Below the pieces are notes generated by a model. That model worked only from the letters and a program-made list of their open reading frames with translations. It had not been told where the DNA came from and did no database searches. DNA of 6,480 nt from positions 1-6,480 of the forward strand of contig JALRKU010000463.1 of NCBI GenBank assembly GCA_023254755.1, read 5' to 3'. The DNA is from Aeromicrobium sp. Its GTDB lineage: Bacteria; Actinomycetota; Actinomycetes; Propionibacteriales; Nocardioidaceae. The translations under genes were made by a program, and so were the position numbers. Of this stretch, positions 1-6,480 are shown one piece after another; positions within the stretch are counted from its first letter, which is position 1; each line of letters opens with the position of its first letter.

Positions 1-1
1 G

Positions 2-3000
2 CACCGGGCTGGCGAACTGCCAGGCGAGCAGCTCGACGAGCACCACGTGGCACAGCTCGCCGGGCCGCGCGGCCCAGGCGTCCCAGTCGGCCAGCACCGC
101 GGTCAGCGGGCTGACGCCGGCCCGGGTGCCGTCGGCCAGGACCGGGTCGACGAGATCGACGATCTCGGTGACGAACGAGCGGTCCAGCGAGAAGGGCCGC
201 GGCACCAGGTTGGGCACGTACCGGCCCTCGAGGATCGCCGGGTCGATCGTGGTGGGCAGCAGCTCCTCGAGCCGCCGGCGGAAGTCCGGGACGCCGCCGT
301 GCAGCACGCGCGAGTGGAACGGCACGTCGATGCCCGGCACGAGGATGAAGGCGGCCTTGCCGCCGTGCTCGGCCCGGAGCCGGTCGACCTCGGACTCCAG
401 CGCCTCCAGGCCGGCGACGGAGCCGGCGATGGCGTACTGCGAGTCACGCAGGTTGAGGTTCACGACCTGCAGGAACTCGCCGGTGCGCGCGGACACCCCG
501 TCGACGAACGGGATGACCCCGGCGTCGTCGAGCCCGATCTGCGACGGGCGGATGGCAGCGAGACGGTAGTCGCTGCGGCCCTGCGCGTCGCGGGGCACGA
601 GCGTGTGCATCACGGAGCCGCGCTGGTAGACGACCTCCACGACGGCCTCGAGCGGGATGACGCCGGACACCGCGGCGAGCGCGTTGTACTCGCCGACCGA
701 GTGGCCGGCCAGGACCGAGCCCTCGACGTAGGCGCCCGCCTCGCGCAGCTCGGCCATCTGGGCCGAGCCCAGCACGGCCATGGCGACCTGGGTGAACTGC
801 GTCAGGAAGAGCACGCCGTCGGGGTGCCGGTGCGTCGTCCCGGCGACGGTGAGCTCGGTCGGGTTGTCGCGGACGACGGTCAGGATCGAGAAGCCGAGCC
901 GGTCGCGGGTGTGCGCGTCGGCCCGGTCCCAGATGTCGCGGGCCGCCTTCGAGCGCTGGTAGCCGGCCATGCCCATGCCGGCGTGCTGGATGCCCTGGCC
1001 GGGGAACGCGTACGCGGTGCGCGGCGCCTCGAGGCGGGCCGTGGCCGAAGCCACCAGCTCGCCGTCGGCGCGGCACGTCAGGTCGACGACCTCGGCGCCG
1101 GAGTCCAGGCCGATGCGGTCGGCGCGCACGTCGACCGTCGCACCCGGTCGGACCGGGGCCAGGAAGCGGGTGGTCCAGCCGGACACGACGCGACCGGTCG
1201 CGCCGACCAGGACCTGCTGAGCCGCGGCGGACAGCCACATGCCGTGCACGATCGGACCACCGAGGCCGGCGAGGCGGGCAGCGGCCAGCGAGGTGTGGAT
1301 CGGGTTGTGGTCTCCGGTGACGGCGGCGAACCCCCGCAGGTCGGTGGGTGCCTCCAGCGTCGCGGAGGCCAGCAGCTTGCGCGGCGTGTCACGCAGGTCG
1401 CCGATGGTTCCGCCGGCACGGGCGGGATCGGCGAGGGCCGGGGTGCCAGCGCGGCCACGGATCGCGAAGCGCTCCCGCAGCATCGCGACGCGGCGGCCGG
1501 CGTGGTCGATCGCGACGTCGACCGCGACCACGCGCCCGACCTCGGTGTCCTCGACGCCGACGACCTGGGCGACGACCGTCAGCTCGCCCGGCTCGGCCGG
1601 AAGCGCCGACTCGACCGCGACCTGGTGGTCGAGGTGGACCAGGTCGAGCATGCCCTCGACGACCGGGGTGCCGTCGAGCTCGGCCGATGCGACCTGGGCG
1701 AAGACCGCCGGCCAGGCGAGCCCGACGAGCACGTCGGGCAGCGCGTGGCGCACGTCGCCGTCGCCCGTGACACCGACGTGGTCGGCGACCAGGCCCGGCG
1801 TCCACGCGACGGTCGCGATCTCGCCCTCCGGCAGCTCACCGCCGGCCACCGCCAGCACGATCGCCCGCATCGCCGCGACCGCGTCCCCGGTCTCGACGAC
1901 GGGCGACGCACCCTCGGCGACTCCGGCGGGCACCGTGATGCGCAGGTCGAGCGACGACGTCGTGAGCGGCACCGTCAGCACGGCGGACGAACCGTCCGCG
2001 CGGAGGACGGCACCCGTGGCGGGGTGCTCGACGGTCTCGGCGCCGACGACGATCCAGTCGTCCCCGAGTCGGTGGACGGGGTTGGGCACGGCGCGTCCGG
2101 CCCACACGACGTCGTGCGCCGCCAGGACGAGGGCGAGGGTGTCGCCGACGCCAGGAGCCCGTCGACGGCCGGGCACGCGAGCAGGAGCACGGCCCGACGC
2201 GAGCAGGGCGTCGACCGTCGCGTCCTCGAAGCGCTGCAGCAGCTCGGCGACGGGCTCGTCGACGCGCTCGATGCCGGCGACCGACACCGTGCCCGGGATG
2301 ATGCACACCTGGTCCGCCGAGTAGCGGGCGTCGTGCGCCTGCCACAGCGAGTCCGAGCGCCACCAGCGGCGCACGTCGGCGTCGATGACCGGCACGAAGG
2401 GCACCGGCTTGCCCGGCGCCTTGCACTGCTCGACGAAGAACGGCACGTCGGCGGGGTGCAGGCGCACCGTCTCGGCGCCGGGATGCACGGCCAGCAGGGC
2501 CGAGATCGCGCTCGACGCGGAGTCGACGGATGCGTCGTCGGCGAAGGCGGTGGGCACTCGACCACGGTCCTGCGCCGCGAGGCGGGCCTCGGCGCGCTGC
2601 AGCATCGCGACGAAGCGCGTGCGCATCGTGACGTCGAGCCAGACGTCGTCCGGCGCGGTGAGCTCGGCGAAGCGGCGCAGCCAGGCCGCGTAGGTCATCT
2701 GGTCGACGTCGCCGAAGTACGGCTTGGCGGTGCGGTCGAGCGCCTCGACGATCTCGTCGCACCGCTCCGCCACGGCGTCGGCGTCGCCGGCGACCTCGTC
2801 GAGGAGCCGACCGGTCCGCGACGCCGTGTTGTCGATCTCGTGGATGTCGGCGCCCAGCTGGCTGCGACCGGACGCCATGCCGCCGGCAGCACGCCCCGCG
2901 CCGACCCACTCCTCGACACCGGGGGTGTCGACGAGCAGCTGCTTGACCTCGGGAGCCGTCGTGGCCTCGAGCGTCGCCATCGCGGCGGTGCCGACGAGCA

Positions 3001-4909
3001 CGCCGTCGAGCGGCATGACGCCGAAGCCGTGGCGACGCGCCCACTCGCCGGTCAGGTACGTCGCGGCGACGTCGGGCGTGCCGATGCCGCCACCGACGCA
3101 CACGACCACGTTCGCGGCGGCGCGCAGCTCGGCGTAGGTCGCGACCAGCAGGTCGTCGAGGTCCTCCCACGAGTGGTGACCACCGGCACGCCCACCCTCG
3201 ATCTGGACGATGACGGGGACGGCGTCGGTCCCGGCCTCGGCGGCGCGGGTCGCGAGTGCCTTCGCGATCGCGAGCACGTCACGGATCTGACGGACCGTGC
3301 CGGGCTTGAACACGACGTGCTCGATGCCGACCTCGCGCAGCTCGGTCACCAGATCGACCGCCTCGTCGAGCTCGGGAATCCCGGCCGTGACGACGACGGC
3401 CTCGATCGGTGCGCCGGCCGCACGGGCACGCTGCACCAGACGCTTCTGCCCCAGCTGCAGCTTCCACAGGTAGGGGTTGAGGAACAGCGAGTTGAAGGCG
3501 TATCCGCGGCCCGGCTCGAGCAGCTCGTCGAGCTCCGCGACGCGGTCGGCGAAGATCTGCTCGGTCACCTGGCCACCGCCGGCGAGCTCGGCCCAGAAGC
3601 CGGCGTTCGCCGCCGCGGCGACGATGCCGGCGTCGACGGTGGTCGGCGTCATGCCGGCCAGCACGATGGGCGACTTGCCGGTGAGGCGCGTGAAAGCGGT
3701 CTCGACGCGGGTCGTGCCGTCGGGCAGCGTGACGACGGCCGGCGCGTGGGCGCTCCAGGGCGTCGGCAGCACCGGGGCGGCGCCCGCGGCGGTCAGCTCG
3801 CGACGACCGCGGCGGGTCGTGGGCGCGAGGGCCACGGCTCCGCGCGAGGCGAGCTCACGGGCCGACAACCTCGACGCGACGTCGCCGGGCCCCAGGTCGA
3901 GCACCCAGCGCGCGCCTGCGTCCACGGCCGACTCGAGTGAAGCGACCCAGTCGACCGGGTCGACGAGCGACTCGACCGCGAGCGTGCGGGCGCGGTCGGC
4001 GTCGAGACCCGCCGCGGCCGCCCACTCCGCGACCAGGTCGCCGATGTCGGCGAGCTCGGGATGGTGGAACGCCAGGGTCGCCGCGACCGGCTCGAGCACC
4101 GGGTCGAACGGCGCGCCACCGGTGATCTTGCGCTCGCGGTCGGCCTTCTCGTCAGCCGTCACGGCGGCGAAGCGAGCCGTGACCGTCTCGAGGTCGGCAG
4201 CGGGACCGGACAGCACCACGGCGCGGCGGCCGTTGCGCAGGTGGGCCACGACGCGCACGGACAGATCGGCCACGATCTGCTCGACCCGTGCGGGGTCGGC
4301 CCCCGAGACGCTCAGCATCGTCTCGCCGAGCAGCCCTCGCCGCTTGCCGACGAGTCGCGCCGCGACGCCGGCCAGCCGAGCGACGGCGAGGAGCTCGACG
4401 TCACCGACGCCTCGCAGTGCGTGCGTCGCGAGAGCACCCTGCGAGTGGCCGATCACGGCGACCGGTTCGGTGGTGCGGGGGTCGAGACCGAGCTGGGTGA
4501 GCGCCCGCAGACCGGCGAGCTGGGTCAGCAAGATGCCCGGGACCGAGACAGCCGGGTCGTCGAGCCCCGAGGGCGGGGCGACGGCGTCGTCGTCCTCCGC
4601 GGACTCCCCCACCGCCAGCGCGTCGACCCAGGCCAGCGGCTCGAAGGGCCGGCCGGTGCGCACGAGCTGCGCCGCGACGGGAGCCAGCAGCGTGTCGACC
4701 TCGTCGAGCAGGGCCGCGAGATCCGCCTCGAGCGCGTGGTCGCGGACGAGATCGGCCAGCGGCTCGAGCCAGGGCGCCCCCTGCCCGCCGAACGCCAGGG
4801 CGTAGGGCTCGCCGGCGACCAGCCGGTCGAGCAGCGCCCCGGACCGAGAGGTTCCGGGGCGAGAGGACGCGCTGGGGACGAGCAGGTCAGGAGTCGTGAT
4901 CGAGGCCAT
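2..4909 (-). CDS. fas: Type I fatty acid synthase (FAS-I), N-terminal 1636 codons; C-terminus beyond left edge
   Basis: This is a cytosolic multifunctional enzyme that makes fatty acyl-CoAs from acetyl-CoA and malonyl-CoA using NAD(P)H. Reading the minus strand from ATG 4909 gives 1636 codons without a stop; bacterial FAS-I proteins are about 3000 residues, so roughly half is present. Domains seen, by residue: AT about 35-370, with GHSQG and nucleophile S156 and a likely catalytic H282 in FHHPE; ER about 400-760, an FMN TIM barrel with LAGMTPTT (417-424), EGGRAGGHH (571-579, probable catalytic His) and VGGGIGTPD (605-613); a poorly conserved linker with an Arg-rich stretch at 907-918; MaoC-like DH, with GDHNPIH (D1200, H1205) and IVHGM (1220-1224); MPT from about 1297, with FPGQG (1302-1306), GHSVGEYNA (S1404), R1430 for the malonyl carboxylate and PFHS (H1532). 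ACP, KR and KS should follow outside the window. The start is firm: upstream in frame there is no ATG, GTG or TTG before a TGA at 4966-4964. No catalytic motif is missing and no frameshift is seen. It is transcribed apart from the SDR gene 142 bp upstream. Confidence 0.97.
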   Translation of the reverse strand, partial: MASITTPDLLVPSASSRPGTSRSGALLDRLVAGEPYALAFGGQGAPWLEPLADLVRDHALEADLAALLDEVDTLLAPVAAQLVRTGRPFEPLAWVDALAVGESAEDDDAVAPPSGLDDPAVSVPGILLTQLAGLRALTQLGLDPRTTEPVAVIGHSQGALATHALRGVGDVELLAVARLAGVAARLVGKRRGLLGETMLSVSGADPARVEQIVADLSVRVVAHLRNGRRAVVLSGPAADLETVTARFAAVTADEKADRERKITGGAPFDPVLEPVAATLAFHHPELADIGDLVAEWAAAAGLDADRARTLAVESLVDPVDWVASLESAVDAGARWVLDLGPGDVASRLSARELASRGAVALAPTTRRGRRELTAAGAAPVLPTPWSAHAPAVVTLPDGTTRVETAFTRLTGKSPIVLAGMTPTTVDAGIVAAAANAGFWAELAGGGQVTEQIFADRVAELDELLEPGRGYAFNSLFLNPYLWKLQLGQKRLVQRARAAGAPIEAVVVTAGIPELDEAVDLVTELREVGIEHVVFKPGTVRQIRDVLAIAKALATRAAEAGTDAVPVIVQIEGGRAGGHHSWEDLDDLLVATYAELRAAANVVVCVGGGIGTPDVAATYLTGEWARRHGFGVMPLDGVLVGTAAMATLEATTAPEVKQLLVDTPGVEEWVGAGRAAGGMASGRSQLGADIHEIDNTASRTGRLLDEVAGDADAVAERCDEIVEALDRTAKPYFGDVDQMTYAAWLRRFAELTAPDDVWLDVTMRTRFVAMLQRAEARLAAQDRGRVPTAFADDASVDSASSAISALLAVHPGAETVRLHPADVPFFVEQCKAPGKPVPFVPVIDADVRRWWRSDSLWQAHDARYSADQVCIIPGTVSVAGIERVDEPVAELLQRFEDATVDALLASGRAPARVPGRRRAPGVGDTLALVLAAHDVVWAGRAVPNPVHRLGDDWIVVGAETVEHPATGAVLRADGSSAVLTVPLTTSSLDLRITVPAGVAEGASPVVETGDAVAAMRAIVLAVAGGELPEGEIATVAWTPGLVADHVGVTGDGDVRHALPDVLVGLAWPAVFAQVASAELDGTPVVEGMLDLVHLDHQVAVESALPAEPGELTVVAQVVGVEDTEVGRVVAVDVAIDHAGRRVAMLRERFAIRGRAGTPALADPARAGGTIGDLRDTPRKLLASATLEAPTDLRGFAAVTGDHNPIHTSLAAARLAGLGGPIVHGMWLSAAAQQVLVGATGRVVSGWTTRFLAPVRPGATVDVRADRIGLDSGAEVVDLTCRADGELVASATARLEAPRTAYAFPGQGIQHAGMGMAGYQRSKAARDIWDRADAHTRDRLGFSILTVVRDNPTELTVAGTTHRHPDGVLFLTQFTQVAMAVLGSAQMAELREAGAYVEGSVLAGHSVGEYNALAAVSGVIPLEAVVEVVYQRGSVMHTLVPRDAQGRSDYRLAAIRPSQIGLDDAGVIPFVDGVSARTGEFLQVVNLNLRDSQYAIAGSVAGLEALESEVDRLRAEHGGKAAFILVPGIDVPFHSRVLHGGVPDFRRRLEELLPTTIDPAILEGRYVPNLVPRPFSLDRSFVTEIVDLVDPVLADGTRAGVSPLTAVLADWDAWAARPGELCHVVLVELLAWQFASPV

Positions 4910-4929
4910 ACGACCATCGTCACAAAACG

Positions 4930-4966
4930 TGAGGCTTTCCTCAAGTTTATCGTGAGGGTTTCCTCA
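4930..4966. promoter_or_regulatory. Twin palindromic operator over the fas promoter
   Basis: Two 14-bp palindromes, TGAGGCTTTCCTCA (4930-4943) and TGAGGGTTTCCTCA (4953-4966) on the plus strand, differ at one base. Each has perfect 5-bp arms TGAGG/CCTCA around 4 bp. Both are preceded by CG, giving 15 of 16 identical bases, and their centres are 23 bp apart, about two helical turns. One lies between the probable -35 and -10 boxes, the other directly after the -10 and over the likely start site, a typical repressor layout. FasR, a TetR-family protein that senses acyl-CoA, is known to control fas in mycobacteria and corynebacteria and is the natural candidate; I have not matched its site, so the link is an inference. 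Confidence 0.65.
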
Positions 4967-4972
4967 TGTTCT
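4944..4972 (-). promoter_or_regulatory. Probable fas promoter (-35/-10)
   Basis: On the minus strand AGAACA (4972-4967, three of six matches to TTGACA) is followed after 17 bp by TAAACT (4949-4944), which fits the actinobacterial TANNNT -10 pattern. Transcription would start near 4937, giving a 5' leader of about 28 nt before the fas ATG. The leader shows no good Shine-Dalgarno: the only purine-rich run, GAGGAAAG (4942-4935), is too far from the ATG and overlaps the predicted start site. This short stretch is A/T-rich compared with everything around it. It is a prediction by eye. Confidence 0.45.
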
Positions 4973-4999
4973 TTGGATCACATCCGTCACGAACGCCGC

Positions 5000-5029
5000 G
5001 GGCCGGGCTCGATCACTCGAGCCCGGCCC
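5000..5029 (-). terminator. Perfect 13-bp GC-rich hairpin, probable terminator of the thiolase-SDR operon
   Basis: The arms GGGCCGGGCTCGA (5000-5012) and TCGAGCCCGGCCC (5017-5029) pair over all 13 bases around a 4-nt loop. The hairpin begins 22 bp after the SDR stop codon and ends about 28 bp before the probable -35 region of fas, so it sits where a transcript end is expected. No T-run follows on either strand; U-less hairpins are common in high-GC actinobacteria, but this leaves its efficiency open. It would also insulate the fas promoter from read-through. Confidence 0.6.
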
Positions 5030-5051
5030 CGTCGGTCGACGGACGACGTCG

Positions 5052-5828
5052 TCAGACGCCGCCCTGCAGGAGCAGACCACCGTCGACCGGGAGGGTCTGG
5101 CCGGTCATCCACGCCGCGTCGTCGGACAGCAGGAACGACACGACCGAGCCGATGTCGTCGGGCAGGCCCAGCCGCTTCAACGGGTAGGGCGCCGAGACCT
5201 CGTCCTCCCTGCCCTCGTACAGCGCTTCCGCGAACTTGGTCTTCACGACGGCCGGCGCGACCGCGTTCACCCGGATCGTGGGGCCGAGCTCGACCGCCAG
5301 CTCCTCGGTGACGTGGATCAGCGCGGCCTTCGACGCGCCGTACGTGCCGATGCCCGGCGCGGGACGGAGCCCGGCGACCGACGCCACGTTCACGATCGCA
5401 CCGCCGTTCGCCTCGAGCGAGGCCCGGTAGACCTTCTGCGCCCAGCTGATCGCCGCGACCACGTTGGTCTCGAAGATCTTGCTGGCGGCGGCCAGGTCGA
5501 TGTCGATCATCCGTCCGTAGGCGGGGTTGATCCCGGTGTTGTTGACCAGGTAGCTCAATCCGCCGAAGGCGTCGAGCGCCGTCGCGACCACCTCGTCCTG
5601 GTGGTCCAGGTCTCCCGCGTTGCCGGCGACCCACACCGCGTGCTCCGGGCCGCCCAAACGCTCGGCCGCCTCGGCCAGGGCATCGGGCTTGCGGGCCGTG
5701 ATGACGACACGACCGCCCTCGGCCACGATCCGCTCCGCGATCGCGAAGCCGATGCCGCGGCTCGCGCCCGTGACGATCGCGACCCTACCCACGTGTCGCT
5801 GGGTGCCGGCTGTGCCGGGCTCGCTCAC
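5052..5828 (-). CDS. SDR family NAD(P)-dependent oxidoreductase (FabG-like)
   Basis: This is a classical short-chain dehydrogenase/reductase of 258 residues, a usual length. It probably interconverts a 3-ketoacyl and a 3-hydroxyacyl thioester or another ketone/alcohol pair in the cytosol; the substrate cannot be read from sequence. Visible motifs are the Rossmann nucleotide loop TGASRGIG (20-27), NNTG (96-99, a variant of the usual NNAG), the active-site residues N122, S150, Y163 and K167 (YGASK), and PVDGG near the C-terminus (247-251). R24 in the glycine loop and R46 after the second strand suggest NADP(H) rather than NAD(H), an inference. The chosen start is GTG 5828-5826: it overlaps the thiolase stop as GTGA, has a GGAG 8 nt upstream, and leaves about 15 residues before the first strand. 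The frame stays open upstream to an ATG at 5876, but that would add 16 residues buried in the thiolase gene. From memory it resembles mycobacterial FabG5-type SDRs. Confidence 0.93.
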   Translation of the reverse strand: MSEPGTAGTQRHVGRVAIVTGASRGIGFAIAERIVAEGGRVVITARKPDALAEAAERLGGPEHAVWVAGNAGDLDHQDEVVATALDAFGGLSYLVNNTGINPAYGRMIDIDLAAASKIFETNVVAAISWAQKVYRASLEANGGAIVNVASVAGLRPAPGIGTYGASKAALIHVTEELAVELGPTIRVNAVAPAVVKTKFAEALYEGREDEVSAPYPLKRLGLPDDIGSVVSFLLSDDAAWMTGQTLPVDGGLLLQGGV

Positions 5829-6478
5829 GACAGGCGCTCCAGCACCATCGCCATGCCCATGCCACCACCGACGCACATCGACTCGACGCCGAACTGCTTG
5901 TCGTGGTGCTGCAAGGAGTTGATGAGGGTGCTGGTGATGCGGGCGCCCGTCATGCCGAAGGGGTGACCGACGGCGATCGCACCGCCGTTGACGTTCAGCT
6001 TGTCCAGCGGGATGCCGAGAACCTTGGCCGAGCCCCAGGACTGCACCGCGAACGCCTCGTTGATCTCGTACAGGTCGATGTCGTCGATGCCGAGGCCCGC
6101 GCTCTTCAGAGCGGCCGGGATCGCCTCGACCGGGCCGAGGCCCATGATCTCGGGCGACAGACCGGTGACCGCCGTCGACACGATGCGCGCGAGCGGGGTG
6201 AGTCCGAGCTCCTTGGCCCGGGTGTCGCTCATGATGACGACCGCCGCGGCGCCGTCGTTGAGCGGACAGGCGTTGCCGGCCGTCACCGTGCCGTCGGGGC
6301 GGAACACCGGCTTGAGCTGGCTGACCGCCTCGAGGGTGACGCCGGCGCGGGGTCCGTCGTCCGTGCTGACGACGCTGCCGTCGGGCAGCGTCACCGGGGT
6401 GATGTCCTTGGCCCAGAAGCCGTCGGCGATGGCCTGCTCTGCGAGGTTCTGGCTGCGCACGCCGAACTCGTCCTGCTC
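5825..6478 (-). CDS. Thiolase (acetyl-CoA C-acyltransferase), C-terminal 217 residues; N-terminus beyond right edge
   Basis: Thiolases cleave 3-ketoacyl-CoA with CoA to give acetyl-CoA and a shortened acyl-CoA, or condense two acyl-CoAs in reverse. The frame is open to the right edge (bases 6479-6480 belong to a split codon) and begins inside the conserved EQDEF helix, so about 180 residues, including the acylated cysteine, are missing. Seen in the fragment: GNACPLNDGAA (69-78), NEAFA (140-144), GGAIAVGHPFG with H172, and CVGGGMG with the second catalytic cysteine C202. It ends at TGA 5827-5825. The GTG at 6460-6458 is an internal Val codon, not a start. The sequence is closest in feel to actinobacterial beta-oxidation thiolases of the FadA type rather than the steroid thiolases FadA5 or FadA6, though the chain-length preference cannot be told. 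It overlaps the SDR start by 4 bp, so the two form one operon; other genes may precede them. Confidence 0.95.
   Translation of the reverse strand, partial: EQDEFGVRSQNLAEQAIADGFWAKDITPVTLPDGSVVSTDDGPRAGVTLEAVSQLKPVFRPDGTVTAGNACPLNDGAAAVVIMSDTRAKELGLTPLARIVSTAVTGLSPEIMGLGPVEAIPAALKSAGLGIDDIDLYEINEAFAVQSWGSAKVLGIPLDKLNVNGGAIAVGHPFGMTGARITSTLINSLQHHDKQFGVESMCVGGGMGMAMVLERLS
5837..5840 (-). promoter_or_regulatory. Ribosome binding site deciding the SDR start
   Basis: GGAG on the minus strand lies 8 nt before the GTG start codon of the SDR gene and sits inside the last codons of the thiolase gene. Its spacing is right for the GTG at 5828 and does not serve the longer ATG start at 5876. Together with the GTGA overlap it supports translational coupling. 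Confidence 0.5.
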
Positions 6479-6480
6479 CT

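Noticed and set aside
1836..3170. A 444-codon minus-strand frame inside fas
   Set aside because: It is Arg-rich and in another frame of the fas coding strand. The true frame there encodes ER motifs and continues unbroken into DH.
47..3940. A 1297-codon open frame on the plus strand, antisense to fas
   Set aside because: Its translation is rich in Arg, Gly, Asp and His with no recognisable domain, and it lies fully opposite the FAS-I frame whose catalytic motifs are all present. Long antisense frames are a usual by-product of GC-rich codon use.
4525..4944. A 139-codon minus-strand frame overlapping the fas start, as a separate small gene or the real N-terminus
   Set aside because: It is out of frame with the FAS acetyltransferase and its residues match nothing; the fas frame carries FGGQG and GHSQG over the same bases.
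4965..4995. A possible CRP/GlxR-type site near the TGTGATCC sequence upstream of fas
   Set aside because: Only the TGTGA half is present; the matching TCACA half at the right spacing is missing.
5042..5053. A 12-bp perfect palindrome GACGACGTCGTC at the SDR stop codon
   Set aside because: GAC/GTC-rich short palindromes are common in this base composition, and it has no partner copy or link to a promoter.
4061..5311. A 416-codon plus-strand frame spanning the start of fas, the intergenic gap and the end of the SDR gene
   Set aside because: It crosses two well-supported minus-strand genes plus their promoter and hairpin, and its translation is low-complexity and unrecognisable.
1..6480. A novel defence, mobile or secretion system
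   Set aside because: All coding sequence is explained by fas, an SDR and a thiolase. There are no transposase or integrase motifs, no repeat arrays and no shift in composition apart from the short A/T-rich fas promoter.

Overview
The window is high-GC DNA (roughly 70% G+C by eye) with three genes, all on the minus strand. Read 5'->3' on that strand they are: the C-terminal part of a thiolase (6478 to 5825), an SDR oxidoreductase (5828 to 5052), and the N-terminal 1636 codons of a giant type I fatty acid synthase, fas (4909 to 2, running off the left edge). A single-chain bacterial FAS-I points to an actinobacterium from a FAS-I-bearing lineage, such as the mycolate-type actinomycetes or relatives like Aeromicrobium/Nocardioidaceae. 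The sequence does not settle the genus.

Region by region. 5825-6480: thiolase fragment carrying the NEAFA, GHP and C-x-GGG catalytic signatures. Its N-terminus, with the acyl-accepting cysteine, lies beyond the right edge. 5052-5828: a classical 258-residue SDR whose GTG start overlaps the thiolase stop as GTGA, so the two are probably translationally coupled. 4910-5051: the only intergenic gap (142 bp). It holds a perfect 13-bp hairpin that probably ends the thiolase-SDR transcript, then a probable fas promoter bracketed by two almost identical 14-bp palindromes. 2-4909: fas, an uninterrupted frame encoding in order an acetyltransferase (AT), an FMN-type enoyl reductase (ER), a MaoC-like dehydratase (DH) and most of the malonyl/palmitoyl transferase (MPT). 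The ACP, ketoreductase and ketosynthase parts expected in this family lie outside the window.

How they work together. FAS-I builds C16-C26 acyl-CoAs from acetyl-CoA and malonyl-CoA. The thiolase-SDR pair could act on 3-ketoacyl-/3-hydroxyacyl-CoA intermediates in acyl-CoA breakdown or acetoacetyl-CoA metabolism. The two units look separately transcribed, and fas seems to have its own operator. The catalytic content is ordinary for this kind of organism. The most interesting item is the twin-palindrome operator over the fas promoter. I see no RNA genes, mobile elements, CRISPR arrays or frameshifts.
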